From contig NZ_SLWS01000014.1 in assembly GCF_004345645.1 (NCBI RefSeq), positions 211,718 through 275,717 of the forward strand: a stretch of 64,000 nucleotides of DNA, in the 5' to 3' direction. Positions 8,695-16,813 of this stretch are shown here, one piece after another (within the stretch, counting starts at the first letter, position 1; the number at the start of each line of letters is the position of its first letter). The notes beneath the pieces were generated by a model. It made no database searches. It worked only from the letters and a program-made list of their open reading frames with translations, and was not told the DNA's origin. Origin of the DNA: Actinocrispum wychmicini. Its GTDB lineage: Bacteria; Actinomycetota; Actinomycetes; Mycobacteriales; Pseudonocardiaceae. A program made the translations under genes and the position numbers.

Positions 8695-8953
8695 CGGCTG
8701 CTCCTCGCCGGTGCGGCGGGTATGTTTGTCGATGACGTCGGCGAAGTCGGCGGCACTGGTGGGCGTGTTCATCTCGGTGACGACGATTCCGGCCGCGGGG
8801 CATGCGGCGGTGGCCGGGGTGCTGGGAGAAACCGGCGTCGAAGGACAGCGGTCCACAGGTTGAGATCGCAATCTGTTGCTTCAAGGGTCGCTCTTTATCG
8901 TTGACGGCGGCTACCGTCGGGGCCGCGAGGACGTGGGAGTAGGGTCGGAGGAG
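8695..8953. other. Intergenic region after aspS
   Basis: About 260 bp with no supported gene. A reverse frame crosses it but continues out of phase through aspS, so it is treated as a shadow. No clear terminator hairpin with a T run is visible. Confidence 0.4.
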
Positions 8954-10162
8954 ATGAGTGTGGACATCGCCGCCGACCCACCAGACCTGGACAACACGCC
9001 CAGTCCAGCCATTCGCGCGGCGGTGGCCGCGGCGGAGGCGGTGCTGCGGCGCCGGTTCGGCGCGAAGATCCAGCTCGCCGAACCGGAGGACCTCGGCGGC
9101 AGCAAGCTCTCCACGGTCGTCCGGGTCCGGGTCGCCGCGACCCCGTTCTCGCTGCCGCGCACCTTGGTCGTGAAGCGGTACACCGAGCCGGCGCCCGCCG
9201 AGTCGTTCGTCCGGGAGGCGGTCAGCTACCAGCTGTTCACGGCGTTGACCGCCGAGGAACGAATGTGCCCCGAGCTGTACGCCCACGACGGGAACGCGGG
9301 CGTGATCGTGATCGAGGACCTCGGCCGCGCCCCCACCCTGGCCGACAAGCTGCTCGGCGACGACGCCCGCAGCGCCGAGCGCGCCCTGCTGTCCTGGGCC
9401 AGGTCGTTGGGTCGGCTGCACGCCACCACCGCCGGCCGGGAGGCCGACTTCGACGCGTTGATGCGCCGGCTGTCCGCCGGACGGATCAAGGGCGACCCGT
9501 TGGCGGTCAACGGCCCAGCCGCGATCGAACGCCTGCCGCAGCTGCTGGCGGACACGCTCGGCGTGCACACCCCCGCGCAGGTGTTCGAACGAGCCGAGCG
9601 GACCCGCTGGCTGCTGGCCACCAGCCGGCACCGCGGCTTCAGCCCGTCCGACCTGTGCCCGGACAACAACCTGATCACCAGCCGGGGCGTGCGGTTCCTG
9701 GACTTCGAGGGCGGGTGCGTCCGGAACATCATGCTGGACGCCGCCTACCTGCGGGTTCCGTTCCCGTCGTGCTGGTGCGCGTTCGCGTTGCCGGCCGGCA
9801 TGACCGACGCGATGTTCGCGGCGTGGCGGGCCGAGGTGCGGGTGATGTGGCCGGACCTGGCCGACGACGGCGTGATGCTGCCCCGGATGCTGGACGCGCA
9901 GCTGTTCTGGGTGTGGGCGTCGACGTTCTGGTTCCTGCCGAGGCCGGGGGAGTCGGACGCGCCGCTGGACAGCCACCTGCCGTCCCCCCGGCGGAGCGTG
10001 TCGCTGGCCGCGCGGTGGCGGCACCTGGCGGACGAGGCGAAACGGGCGGGCGCCGACTCGATCCTGGAGCACGCCTGGTCGGTGGTGGCGGCGTTGGAGC
10101 GCAAGTTCGGCCCGGACCTGGAGCTGCCGATGTACCCGGCGTTCCGGGAGCACCACCGGTAG
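8954..10162 (+). CDS. Aminoglycoside phosphotransferase-like kinase
   Basis: This protein of about 402 residues has the fold pattern of APH/choline kinase-like enzymes: TLVVKRY (ATP-lysine strand), VIVIEDLG hinge, then a degenerate catalytic loop PSDLCPDN (residues 231-238) and FLDFEGG with Asp250. The usual HGD of the Brenner motif is missing its His, while the catalytic-loop Asp233, Asn238 and metal Asp250 remain. Substrate is unknown; resistance should not be assumed. GGAGGAG lies directly against the ATG at 8954, so the GTG at 8960 may be the true start. Confidence 0.75.
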   Translation: MSVDIAADPPDLDNTPSPAIRAAVAAAEAVLRRRFGAKIQLAEPEDLGGSKLSTVVRVRVAATPFSLPRTLVVKRYTEPAPAESFVREAVSYQLFTALTAEERMCPELYAHDGNAGVIVIEDLGRAPTLADKLLGDDARSAERALLSWARSLGRLHATTAGREADFDALMRRLSAGRIKGDPLAVNGPAAIERLPQLLADTLGVHTPAQVFERAERTRWLLATSRHRGFSPSDLCPDNNLITSRGVRFLDFEGGCVRNIMLDAAYLRVPFPSCWCAFALPAGMTDAMFAAWRAEVRVMWPDLADDGVMLPRMLDAQLFWVWASTFWFLPRPGESDAPLDSHLPSPRRSVSLAARWRHLADEAKRAGADSILEHAWSVVAALERKFGPDLELPMYPAFREHHR

Positions 10163-10205
10163 GGGACTGGCGATGTGCGTGATGCGAGCGAACGGCCCCG
10201 GTTCA

Positions 10206-10211
10206 TAGCGT
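10206..10211 (+). promoter_or_regulatory. -10 element for a leaderless transcript
   Basis: TAGCGT lies seven bases before the ATG at 10219. With this spacing transcription would start at the start codon, and no ribosome binding site is present. Confidence 0.5.
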
Positions 10212-10218
10212 TGACGTC

Positions 10219-10572
10219 ATGGAAACCAACGAAATCCTCACCGCTTGGGCCGCCGCCGAACTGGCCGGCTCGGCCACCGACCTGGACACCTTGCTGCACC
10301 CCGAGTTCGTCGCGGTCGGCCCGGCCGGCTTCGTCCTCACCAAACAGGGGTGGCTGGACCGGTTCACCAACCAGGGCGTGACCTACTCGGGCTTCGAGTG
10401 GCACGGCGGCGACGTCCGCCGGTTCGGCGACACGGCTGTCGTGGTCGGCTGGTACACCCAGGCCGGCACGATCGGCGACCGGTCGATCGACGGCAGCTTC
10501 AGCACCACCCACATCGTGGTCGACGACCGGATCGTGGGACTGCACATCAGCAACCGAATGGTTCCGCAGTGA
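10219..10572 (+). CDS. NTF2-like (DUF4440 type) protein
   Basis: This 117-residue protein has the NTF2-like cone pattern: an N-terminal helix, the LDTLLHPEFVAVGPAGFVLTK block common in DUF4440 proteins, and alternating strands ending FSTTHIVVDDRIVGLHIS. Function is unknown; members bind small ligands or act as isomerases. It is unrelated in detail to the NTF2-like protein at 415-795. It converges with the LuxR-type regulator, 12 bp away. The promoter layout suggests a leaderless message. Confidence 0.8.
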   Translation: METNEILTAWAAAELAGSATDLDTLLHPEFVAVGPAGFVLTKQGWLDRFTNQGVTYSGFEWHGGDVRRFGDTAVVVGWYTQAGTIGDRSIDGSFSTTHIVVDDRIVGLHISNRMVPQ

Positions 10573-10584
10573 TCTACACAGTGA

Positions 10585-13089
10585 TCACCGGGTGGCTCGG
10601 ATGAGCTCGGTCCGTGAGCTGATGCCGAGTTTCCGGAACACCTTCCGCAGGTGGTAGTCGACCGTGCGGGGGCTGAGGAACAGCCGGGCGGCGATCTCCC
10701 GGTTGGTGGCGCCGGCCCCGGCCGCCTCGGCGATCTGGCGTTCCTGGGGGGTGAGGGCCTCGGTGGTGTCGGTCCGACTGCGGACCGTCTCACCGGTGGC
10801 CCGCAGTTCGGCGGCGGCGCGGGCGGCCCAGACCGGGGTGCCGAGCCGTTCGAACGTCTCCATGGCGTCGCGCAGCGGTTCACGGGCCTCGGCCCGGCGT
10901 CGGTCCCGGCGGAGGAACTCGCCGTAAAGCAGCCGGGTACGGGCGTGTTCGAACACCTGTCCGGACTCGGCGTGCGCTGCCAGTGCCGCCCGGAAATGCG
11001 GCTCGGGGTCGTCGTCCAGCAAAGCGCGGCAGCGCGCGAGCAAAGCGGTGAACTCGGCGGATCCCAACGATTCCACCCAGAGCCGGAACGGTTCGAACAG
11101 CCGGTGCGCACGGGCCGGATCGCCGGCCCGGACGGCCGCCTCCACCAGGTCGGGCGTGGCGGACAACGCGGCGGCCGGGCCACCGGGCACGGGTTTGCCG
11201 CCCGCGCTGGTTTCCAACGCGCGGACCGCGTCCTCGAAACGTCCGGCGGCCAGTGCGGCGAGACCGACGCCACGCAAGGCCGTCACTGCCGCGCGCACAA
11301 GCTGTCGTTCTGTCGCTTCGGTGAGAATCTGCGCGGTCGCCTGCTCACGGCCACGTAGTCCGGCCAGCAGCGACAGGGACGCCTTGTGGACGCACGCGCT
11401 GTTCGTCCGGCCGGCTTCGATCGCCAGCCGGTGACCTTCTTCAGCGGCCTGTTCGGCCGCGTCGAAGCGGCCTCGCGCGACCTCTTCGTCCACAATGGAC
11501 TCCAAGGTGGTGGCCAGGATACCCAACGCGGCGCGTTCCCTGGCCACGGCGACCGCCTTGAGGCGCAGGGCGCGCGACATTCCGGCTTCGCCGAGCGCGT
11601 GCGCCATACCGCCGGCGACCTGCAACAACTCCGGGTCGGTCAGGCTCTCGCCCAGCTCGGTGATCAACGCGACGCACTCGTCCCGATAACGCATCGCACC
11701 ACTGCGGTACGCGAGCGCCGGGTCAGCGTGCGCCGACCGGAACAACTCGAAGATCCGGGCGATGGCGGCCTCGTGCCGGTCGTCCGGCTTGGGCACCGGC
11801 ACCTGTTCCACCATGGCCAGCATCTCCGGTGCCGCGGTGTTGAACGCGGCCTCCCTGGCCAGCAGCAGCATCCGTAGCGCCAGGCCGGGGTCGGTGGCCA
11901 TCGCGATGCCGGGAACCAGTATCCGGACCGCGTCGGTCGAAACGCCGGAACGCACCTCCATCGCCCCGCGTAGATAGATCGACTGCGCGGTGCGCACCCG
12001 TGCCGCGTCGAGAAGGGCCGACGTACGACGCCCGTCACCACCGTGCCACGCGGCCTCCGCGGCCTGTGTCAGGCGTTCGCCGCGCAACTTCTCGTCGCCG
12101 AGCTCAGCGGCACGCTCCAACGCGTCCGAGGCGGCCAGGTAGGCGCCGTTCGCGGCCATTCGGGTCGCGGCCTCGGCGAGTTGGCCGGCCACGTCCTCGT
12201 CCGGTCCCGCTGTCGCCTTGGACCGATGCCAGATCCGCTCGTCCGGGTCGTCGTGCGCCTCGGCCAACGCGTAGTGCACGGCCCAGCGTTGCGTGTCGAA
12301 AGCGCTGTCGTACACCGCGGACCGCATCAGCGGATGCCGGAAACGGCCGTGCCGCAACAGATCGCTCTCGAGCGTGACACCGAGGATCCGGGCCGCGCGC
12401 CGCAGCACCAGTTCGTTGGCGTGACCGGCGGCCGCGACCAGCAGCAGCGCAATCCGTTCCTCCTCGACGCGATCAGCCACCTGCCGGGCGAACATCCGCT
12501 CGACCCGGCCGCCGCGCGACTGCTCGACCAACGCGAGCGGGTTGCCCGCGGCGTCCGCCAGCACCCGTGGCTGAACATGGCCGTGCACCGCCCTCAGGAG
12601 TTCTCGCGCCTCCGGCTCCGCCAGGGCTTCGATCCGCGACTCCGGCAGGTCGGCGAACTCCTCACCGCGGGTGGCGAACAGCATCGCCACCGGCTCGCGT
12701 TCGATCCGTCGAGCCACGAACAGCAACGCCTGCGCCGACGCGGGGTCGATCCAGTGCGCGTCGTCCACGACGATCAGCACCGGCGCGGCGTCCGAGATCC
12801 ACGTCAACGCCTTCACCGCGACCGCGAACGGGTCAGGCCCGATGGCCTCCGTCAACTCCGGCACCAACCGTTGCAACGCCGCGTACCCGAGCCCCGACTC
12901 GCCCTCGGCCCCAGTCGTCCGCCGTGCCGGCGTCCCGGCCTGGGCCTCCGCGTAGTCGCACAACGCGGTCTTGCCGATCCCCGCCTCGCCGCGCAGAACC
13001 AACGCACCACCGCGCCCGCCGGCCGCGTCGGCCAGCAAGGCGTCGATGGCGGCCCGCTCGACCGACCTCCCCACCAACATGCCGTCCAT
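10585..13089 (-). CDS. LuxR-family ATPase regulator (LAL/MalT-like)
   Basis: This large regulator (834 residues from the chosen start) has an N-terminal AAA/NTPase module with GEAGIGKTAL (Walker A) and VLIVVDDAHW (Walker B), a long helical repeat middle, and a C-terminal LuxR helix-turn-helix with LTPQERQIAEAAGAG and TNREIAARLFLSPRTVDYHL. Such proteins often switch on nearby metabolic or secondary-metabolite genes after ligand binding, but no such cluster is present here. The frame extends upstream to a GTG at 13155 without an RBS; ATGs at 13089 and 13080 lie just before the homology. Start is uncertain. Confidence 0.9.
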   Translation of the reverse strand: MDGMLVGRSVERAAIDALLADAAGGRGGALVLRGEAGIGKTALCDYAEAQAGTPARRTTGAEGESGLGYAALQRLVPELTEAIGPDPFAVAVKALTWISDAAPVLIVVDDAHWIDPASAQALLFVARRIEREPVAMLFATRGEEFADLPESRIEALAEPEARELLRAVHGHVQPRVLADAAGNPLALVEQSRGGRVERMFARQVADRVEEERIALLLVAAAGHANELVLRRAARILGVTLESDLLRHGRFRHPLMRSAVYDSAFDTQRWAVHYALAEAHDDPDERIWHRSKATAGPDEDVAGQLAEAATRMAANGAYLAASDALERAAELGDEKLRGERLTQAAEAAWHGGDGRRTSALLDAARVRTAQSIYLRGAMEVRSGVSTDAVRILVPGIAMATDPGLALRMLLLAREAAFNTAAPEMLAMVEQVPVPKPDDRHEAAIARIFELFRSAHADPALAYRSGAMRYRDECVALITELGESLTDPELLQVAGGMAHALGEAGMSRALRLKAVAVARERAALGILATTLESIVDEEVARGRFDAAEQAAEEGHRLAIEAGRTNSACVHKASLSLLAGLRGREQATAQILTEATERQLVRAAVTALRGVGLAALAAGRFEDAVRALETSAGGKPVPGGPAAALSATPDLVEAAVRAGDPARAHRLFEPFRLWVESLGSAEFTALLARCRALLDDDPEPHFRAALAAHAESGQVFEHARTRLLYGEFLRRDRRRAEAREPLRDAMETFERLGTPVWAARAAAELRATGETVRSRTDTTEALTPQERQIAEAAGAGATNREIAARLFLSPRTVDYHLRKVFRKLGISSRTELIRATR

Positions 13090-13250
13090 CCAACCCGGTC
13101 GCCCGGGTGAACGAGTTCCCACCACGGATTCTTCGGCGAGTCGGCCGGTGTTCACACGTGATTCATGGGCACCCAGGGTTCAATCGGTGGTCTTCGGACG
13201 GTTAACCCGTAGTCACCGGCGGTGAGCCCGGGCCAGCGATCGTTTCCACC

Positions 13251-14063
13251 GTGACCGTGCTGGAATGCGTGACCTCGGATGGGGATGTGCGGCAGCCGCC
13301 GGAATGGCAGGCTCGCAGCCTTGTCGTGCTCGGCGACTCCACCGCGGCCGGGTTGGGGGACCCGTTGCCCGGTGGTGGCTGGCGGGGAGTCGGCCCGCTG
13401 CTCGCGGACGCGCTCAGCGGCGCCGACCGCGTGCGTTTCGCGAACCTGTCCTTCACCGGCGCGCGCATGGCGTGCGTGCGCACAGACCAGTTGCCCGCGG
13501 CGGTCCGGAGACGGCCCGACGTCACCGTGATCCTCGTCGGCATGAACGACACCCTCCGGTCCGATTTCGACCCGGCGGGCATGCGCGCCGACCTGGACCA
13601 CGTGCTGGGTTCGCTGGTGGCGGCCGGGTCAGTGGTGCTCACCGTGCGGTTCCACGACCACGGCAAGGTGTTCCGGCTGCCCGGACCGATCAAGCGGGCG
13701 TTGCGCAGCCGGATCGCGGAGCTGAACGCGCTGATCTCCGAGGTGTCCGCCGCGCACGACGCCGGATGCCTCGACCTCGACCTGCTGCCGGGCGCGTACG
13801 ACCTGCGTTCCTGGAGCGTGGACCGGCTGCACCCGTCCGAGTTGGGACACCGGATGCTGGCGCGCGCGTTCGGGGAGATGCTCGCCGAACGCGGCTGCGC
13901 GGTCCCCAACCCGGTCAGCCTGGAGTGCTCCGGCGGCCGGCACGTCGGCGCGGCCGGGCACATACTGTGGCTGATCTTGAAGGGCATCCCTTGGCTCTGG
14001 CGACGCGGCCGGGATCTACTGCCCTACGCCGTGTCGATCATGGTGAAATCAGCGTTCCGCTGA
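13251..14063 (+). CDS. SGNH/GDSL-family hydrolase
   Basis: This 270-residue protein has the SGNH hydrolase blocks: VVLGDSTAAGLGD (nucleophile Ser), a central Gly/Asn pair in ILVGMNDT, and the catalytic Asp-His of DRLHPSELGH. Members are esterases, lipases or acyl transferases; substrate cannot be told. The C-terminal 50 residues contain a hydrophobic stretch (HILWLILKGIPWLW) that may contact membrane. No signal peptide is seen. The GTG start at 13251 lies next to the N-terminal homology. It is followed by rarA on the same strand after 31 bp. Confidence 0.88.
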   Translation: MTVLECVTSDGDVRQPPEWQARSLVVLGDSTAAGLGDPLPGGGWRGVGPLLADALSGADRVRFANLSFTGARMACVRTDQLPAAVRRRPDVTVILVGMNDTLRSDFDPAGMRADLDHVLGSLVAAGSVVLTVRFHDHGKVFRLPGPIKRALRSRIAELNALISEVSAAHDAGCLDLDLLPGAYDLRSWSVDRLHPSELGHRMLARAFGEMLAERGCAVPNPVSLECSGGRHVGAAGHILWLILKGIPWLWRRGRDLLPYAVSIMVKSAFR

Positions 14064-14081
14064 CCTGTCGGGGGCCTGCTG

Positions 14082-14087
14082 TAGCGT
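14082..14087 (+). promoter_or_regulatory. -10 element for leaderless rarA
   Basis: TAGCGT is placed seven bases before the GTG at 14095, the same hexamer and spacing as at 10206. A CTGACC at 14060-14065 is a possible -35 with a 16-bp spacer. Confidence 0.5.
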
Positions 14088-14094
14088 GTTTTCC

Positions 14095-15447
14095 GTGGAA
14101 GACGGCCTTTTCGACGTGTCCGAGCCGACCCCGGCACTGCATCCCGCAGCGGCGGAGCGGGTGGCGGCGAACGCTCCGTTGGCGGTTCGGATGCGGCCGC
14201 GGTCCCTGGACGAGGTGGTGGGGCAGGATCACCTACTAGGGGCCGGCTCGCCGCTGCGTCGCCTGGTCGAGGGCGCCGCACCCGCGTCCGTACTGCTGTA
14301 CGGCCCACCTGGGACGGGCAAGACGACGCTCGCCACGCTCGTGTCGCAGGCCATCGGGCGACGGTTTGTCGCGCTGTCCGCGCTGTCCGCGGGGGTGAAG
14401 GAGGTCCGCGCGGTCATCGACGACGCTCGCCGGCGGCTGACCCGGTCCGGTGAGTCGACCGTGCTGTTCATCGACGAGGTGCACCGGTTCTCCAAGACCC
14501 AGCAGGACGCGCTGCTCGGCGCCGTGGAGGACCGGATCGTGCTGCTGGTCGCCGCCACCACGGAGAACCCGTCGTTCTCGATCGTGTCGCCTCTGCTGTC
14601 CCGGTCGCTGGTGCTGCAACTGCACCCGTTGACTGACGAGCACGTGCGCGTCCTGATCCGGCGTACGGTCGAAGACGAGCGTGGCCTCGCCGGCACCCTC
14701 ACGTTGGCCGAGGACGCCGAGGACCACCTGGTCCGGCTCGCGGGTGGGGACGCCCGGCGGGCACTGACCGCGCTGGAGGCGGCCGCGGACTCGGCCGGGG
14801 CCACCGGCGCCGGCCAGATCGACCTGGCCACGGTCGAGGCCACCGTGGACAAGGCCGCTGTCCGCTACGACCGGGCCGGTGACCAGCACTACGACGTGAT
14901 CAGCGCGTTCATCAAGTCGATCCGTGGCTCGGACGTGGACGCGGCCCTGCACTACCTGGCCAGGATGATCGAGGCGGGAGAGGACCCCAGGTTCATCACC
15001 CGCCGCCTGGTCGTGCACGCCAGCGAGGACATCGGCATGGCCGACCCCACCGCCCTGCAAGCCGCCGTGGCGGCTGCCCACGCCGTGCAGTTCATCGGCA
15101 TGCCGGAAGGCCGCCTTGCCCTCGCCCAGGCCACCATCCACCTGGCCACAGCACCCAAATCCAACGCGGTGATCACCGCGATCGACAGCGCGCTCGCCGA
15201 CGTCCGCGCAGGCGCCGCCGGCACAGTCCCACCCCACCTACGGGACGGCCACTACGCGGGAGCCACCCGCCTGGGCAACGCCCAGGGCTACCGCTACCCC
15301 CACAACGTCCCGGAAGGTGTTCTGGCCCAACAATATCCACCCGACAGCCTGGTCGGCCGCGACTACTACGAGCCGACCCAACGCGGCGCCGAACGCGCCC
15401 TGGCCGACCGGGTCCCCAAACTGCGCAAGGCGATCCGTGGCGACTAA
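14095..15447 (+). CDS. rarA: Replication-associated recombination protein RarA (MgsA)
   Basis: This 450-residue AAA+ ATPase is related to clamp loaders and Werner-helicase-interacting protein and acts at stalled replication forks. It begins MEDGLFDV, then has RPRSLDEVVGQDHLLG, Walker A GPPGTGKTT, Walker B VLFIDEVHRF and sensor TTENPSFS. The C-terminal tetramerisation region ends with the typical HNVPEGVLAQQYLP-like block (here HNVPEGVLAQQYPP). The GTG at 14095 is preferred over GTG 14086 because of the leaderless promoter spacing. Its TAA overlaps the stop of the convergent flavoprotein gene. Confidence 0.95.
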   Translation: MEDGLFDVSEPTPALHPAAAERVAANAPLAVRMRPRSLDEVVGQDHLLGAGSPLRRLVEGAAPASVLLYGPPGTGKTTLATLVSQAIGRRFVALSALSAGVKEVRAVIDDARRRLTRSGESTVLFIDEVHRFSKTQQDALLGAVEDRIVLLVAATTENPSFSIVSPLLSRSLVLQLHPLTDEHVRVLIRRTVEDERGLAGTLTLAEDAEDHLVRLAGGDARRALTALEAAADSAGATGAGQIDLATVEATVDKAAVRYDRAGDQHYDVISAFIKSIRGSDVDAALHYLARMIEAGEDPRFITRRLVVHASEDIGMADPTALQAAVAAAHAVQFIGMPEGRLALAQATIHLATAPKSNAVITAIDSALADVRAGAAGTVPPHLRDGHYAGATRLGNAQGYRYPHNVPEGVLAQQYPPDSLVGRDYYEPTQRGAERALADRVPKLRKAIRGD

Positions 15448-16358
15448 GCCTTGGCCGCCAACGGATTTGGCAGGTCGAAGTCGGCGCCGAGCAGGTCCTT
15501 GTCGAGCGCCACGGCCGCGATCGTGCCGCTCGCCGCGGCCGCGATGACCGCTGCCATCGGTCCTGGTTGGCTGGCCCGGCGGGCCATGTCGCCGGCCGCG
15601 TAGATGCCGGGGACGCTGGTCAGCCCGAAGTCGTTCACCTCGAGGGTGCCGTCCGGGAATGTCGCGCAGCCGAGTTGGGCGGGCAGGCCGGAGCGTTGCC
15701 GCCATGAGGTCTTCACGAACACCGCGTCCCTGGCCAGGGCGGTGCCGTCGGCGAACTCGATGGCCTCCAGTTTGCCGCCGGTGCTGACCAGCCGGGTCAC
15801 CGGCGCGGTCCGGGTCGCCAGGTGGGTCTCCTCGATCTCGGTCCCGTTGGTGCACAGGACGACGTCGCTGGAGAACCTGCTCAGGTGCAGGGCGAGGTGG
15901 ATCCGGTCGGGGTCGCCGCCGAGGACGGCGATCGGCCGGTCGCTGACCTCGAAACCGTGACAGTACGGGCAGTGCAGCGCTGAGCGGCCCCAGATCTCGG
16001 CCAGGCCGTCGACCGGCGGCAGGATGTCGACCAGTCCGGACGCGAGCAGCAGCCGCCGGGCGTACTCGACCCGGTCGTCGGCCAACCGCACCTCGTAACC
16101 GCCGGACACGGTCGCCACGGACACCGCGAGGGCATCGACGACGGTGACGGCCGGGTACGCGCCCAACTGTGCGCGGCCGATCGCGCGGACCTCGGCCGGG
16201 GGTGTTCCGTCCCTGGTGAGGAAGTTGTGCATGGCCTCGGCGGGGGCGTTGCGGCCGTCGCCCGAGTCCAGGACAAGGGTCTTTCGGTGGGCTCGGCCCA
16301 AGGTCAGCGCCGCCGCCAGACCGGCGGGGCCGCCTCCTATCACGATCGCGTCGTACAT
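15444..16358 (-). CDS. Thioredoxin-reductase-like FAD/NAD(P) oxidoreductase
   Basis: This 304-residue flavoprotein has the FAD dinucleotide motif GGGPAG (8-13), a CPYC redox pair (130-133) at the place used by thioredoxin reductases, an NAD(P) domain with VLGGDPDRIHLA, and the C-terminal FAD motif GIYAAGDM. It is probably a disulfide reductase or a TrxR-like protein without a dedicated thioredoxin nearby. The ATG at 16358 is preceded by AGGAGG; the frame is open a little further upstream. It is divergent from a MerR regulator that shares its promoter region. Confidence 0.87.
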   Translation of the reverse strand: MYDAIVIGGGPAGLAAALTLGRAHRKTLVLDSGDGRNAPAEAMHNFLTRDGTPPAEVRAIGRAQLGAYPAVTVVDALAVSVATVSGGYEVRLADDRVEYARRLLLASGLVDILPPVDGLAEIWGRSALHCPYCHGFEVSDRPIAVLGGDPDRIHLALHLSRFSSDVVLCTNGTEIEETHLATRTAPVTRLVSTGGKLEAIEFADGTALARDAVFVKTSWRQRSGLPAQLGCATFPDGTLEVNDFGLTSVPGIYAAGDMARRASQPGPMAAVIAAAASGTIAAVALDKDLLGADFDLPNPLAAKA

Positions 16359-16374
16359 GACTCCTCCTGGCTTG

Positions 16375-16411
16375 GTTGACAACACGACCAACTCTGCATG
16401 TTAATGTCAAC
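16375..16411. promoter_or_regulatory. MerR-type divergent promoter/operator
   Basis: GTTGACA (16375-16381) and TGTCAAC (16405-16411) form a perfect 7-bp inverted repeat. On the plus strand TTGACA and TTAATG (16401-16406) are separated by 19 bp, the long spacer typical of MerR-activated promoters. The inverted repeat ends exactly at the merR ATG, so the message would be nearly leaderless. Confidence 0.55.
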
Positions 16412-16813
16412 ATGAAGTCAAGTCTCACCATCGGCGAGTTGGCCGGCACCTTCGGCCTCGCCACCCACGTGCTGCGGCACTGGGAGTCCGAACGCCTGCT
16501 CACGCCCGCGAACCGGGTGAACGGCCGGCGGATGTACACCGAGGAGCACGTCACACGGGTCGCGGTGATCATGCGCGCGAAGTCCGCCGGGATGAGCCTC
16601 GACCAGGTCCGCGACATGCTCAACGCGCCCGACGGCGAGGAGCGCCGCCGCGTCCTGATCGAGCAGCGGGCCCAGCTGGACGAGCGGATCGCGCAGGCCC
16701 AGGCCTCCAAGGCGTTGATCGACCACGCCCTGGAGTGCCCGGTCGGCGACTTCACCCACTGCGCGGAGTTCCAACGCCTGGTCGCCAGCGTGAGCAAGGA
16801 GATCTTCAGCTGA
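16412..16813 (+). CDS. MerR-family transcriptional regulator
   Basis: This 133-residue protein starts with the MerR winged helix: LTIGELAGTFGLATHVLRHWE, then a Arg-Met-Tyr wing (RRMYTEEHV) and a long coiled-coil dimerisation helix with RAQLDERIAQAQASK. The C-terminus has two cysteines (ECP and HCAEF) that could bind a metal or sense oxidants. It is divergent from the TrxR-like flavoprotein and probably controls it. The start at 16412 is chosen by homology; upstream codons have no RBS. Its stop overlaps the convergent dctA end by eight bases. Confidence 0.88.
   Translation: MKSSLTIGELAGTFGLATHVLRHWESERLLTPANRVNGRRMYTEEHVTRVAVIMRAKSAGMSLDQVRDMLNAPDGEERRRVLIEQRAQLDERIAQAQASKALIDHALECPVGDFTHCAEFQRLVASVSKEIFS

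Noticed and set aside
6622..8871. 749-codon reverse frame over aspS
   Set aside because: Antisense shadow of aspS caused by high GC; product is Arg/Val/Gly/His-rich with no domain, and aspS on the other strand is certain.
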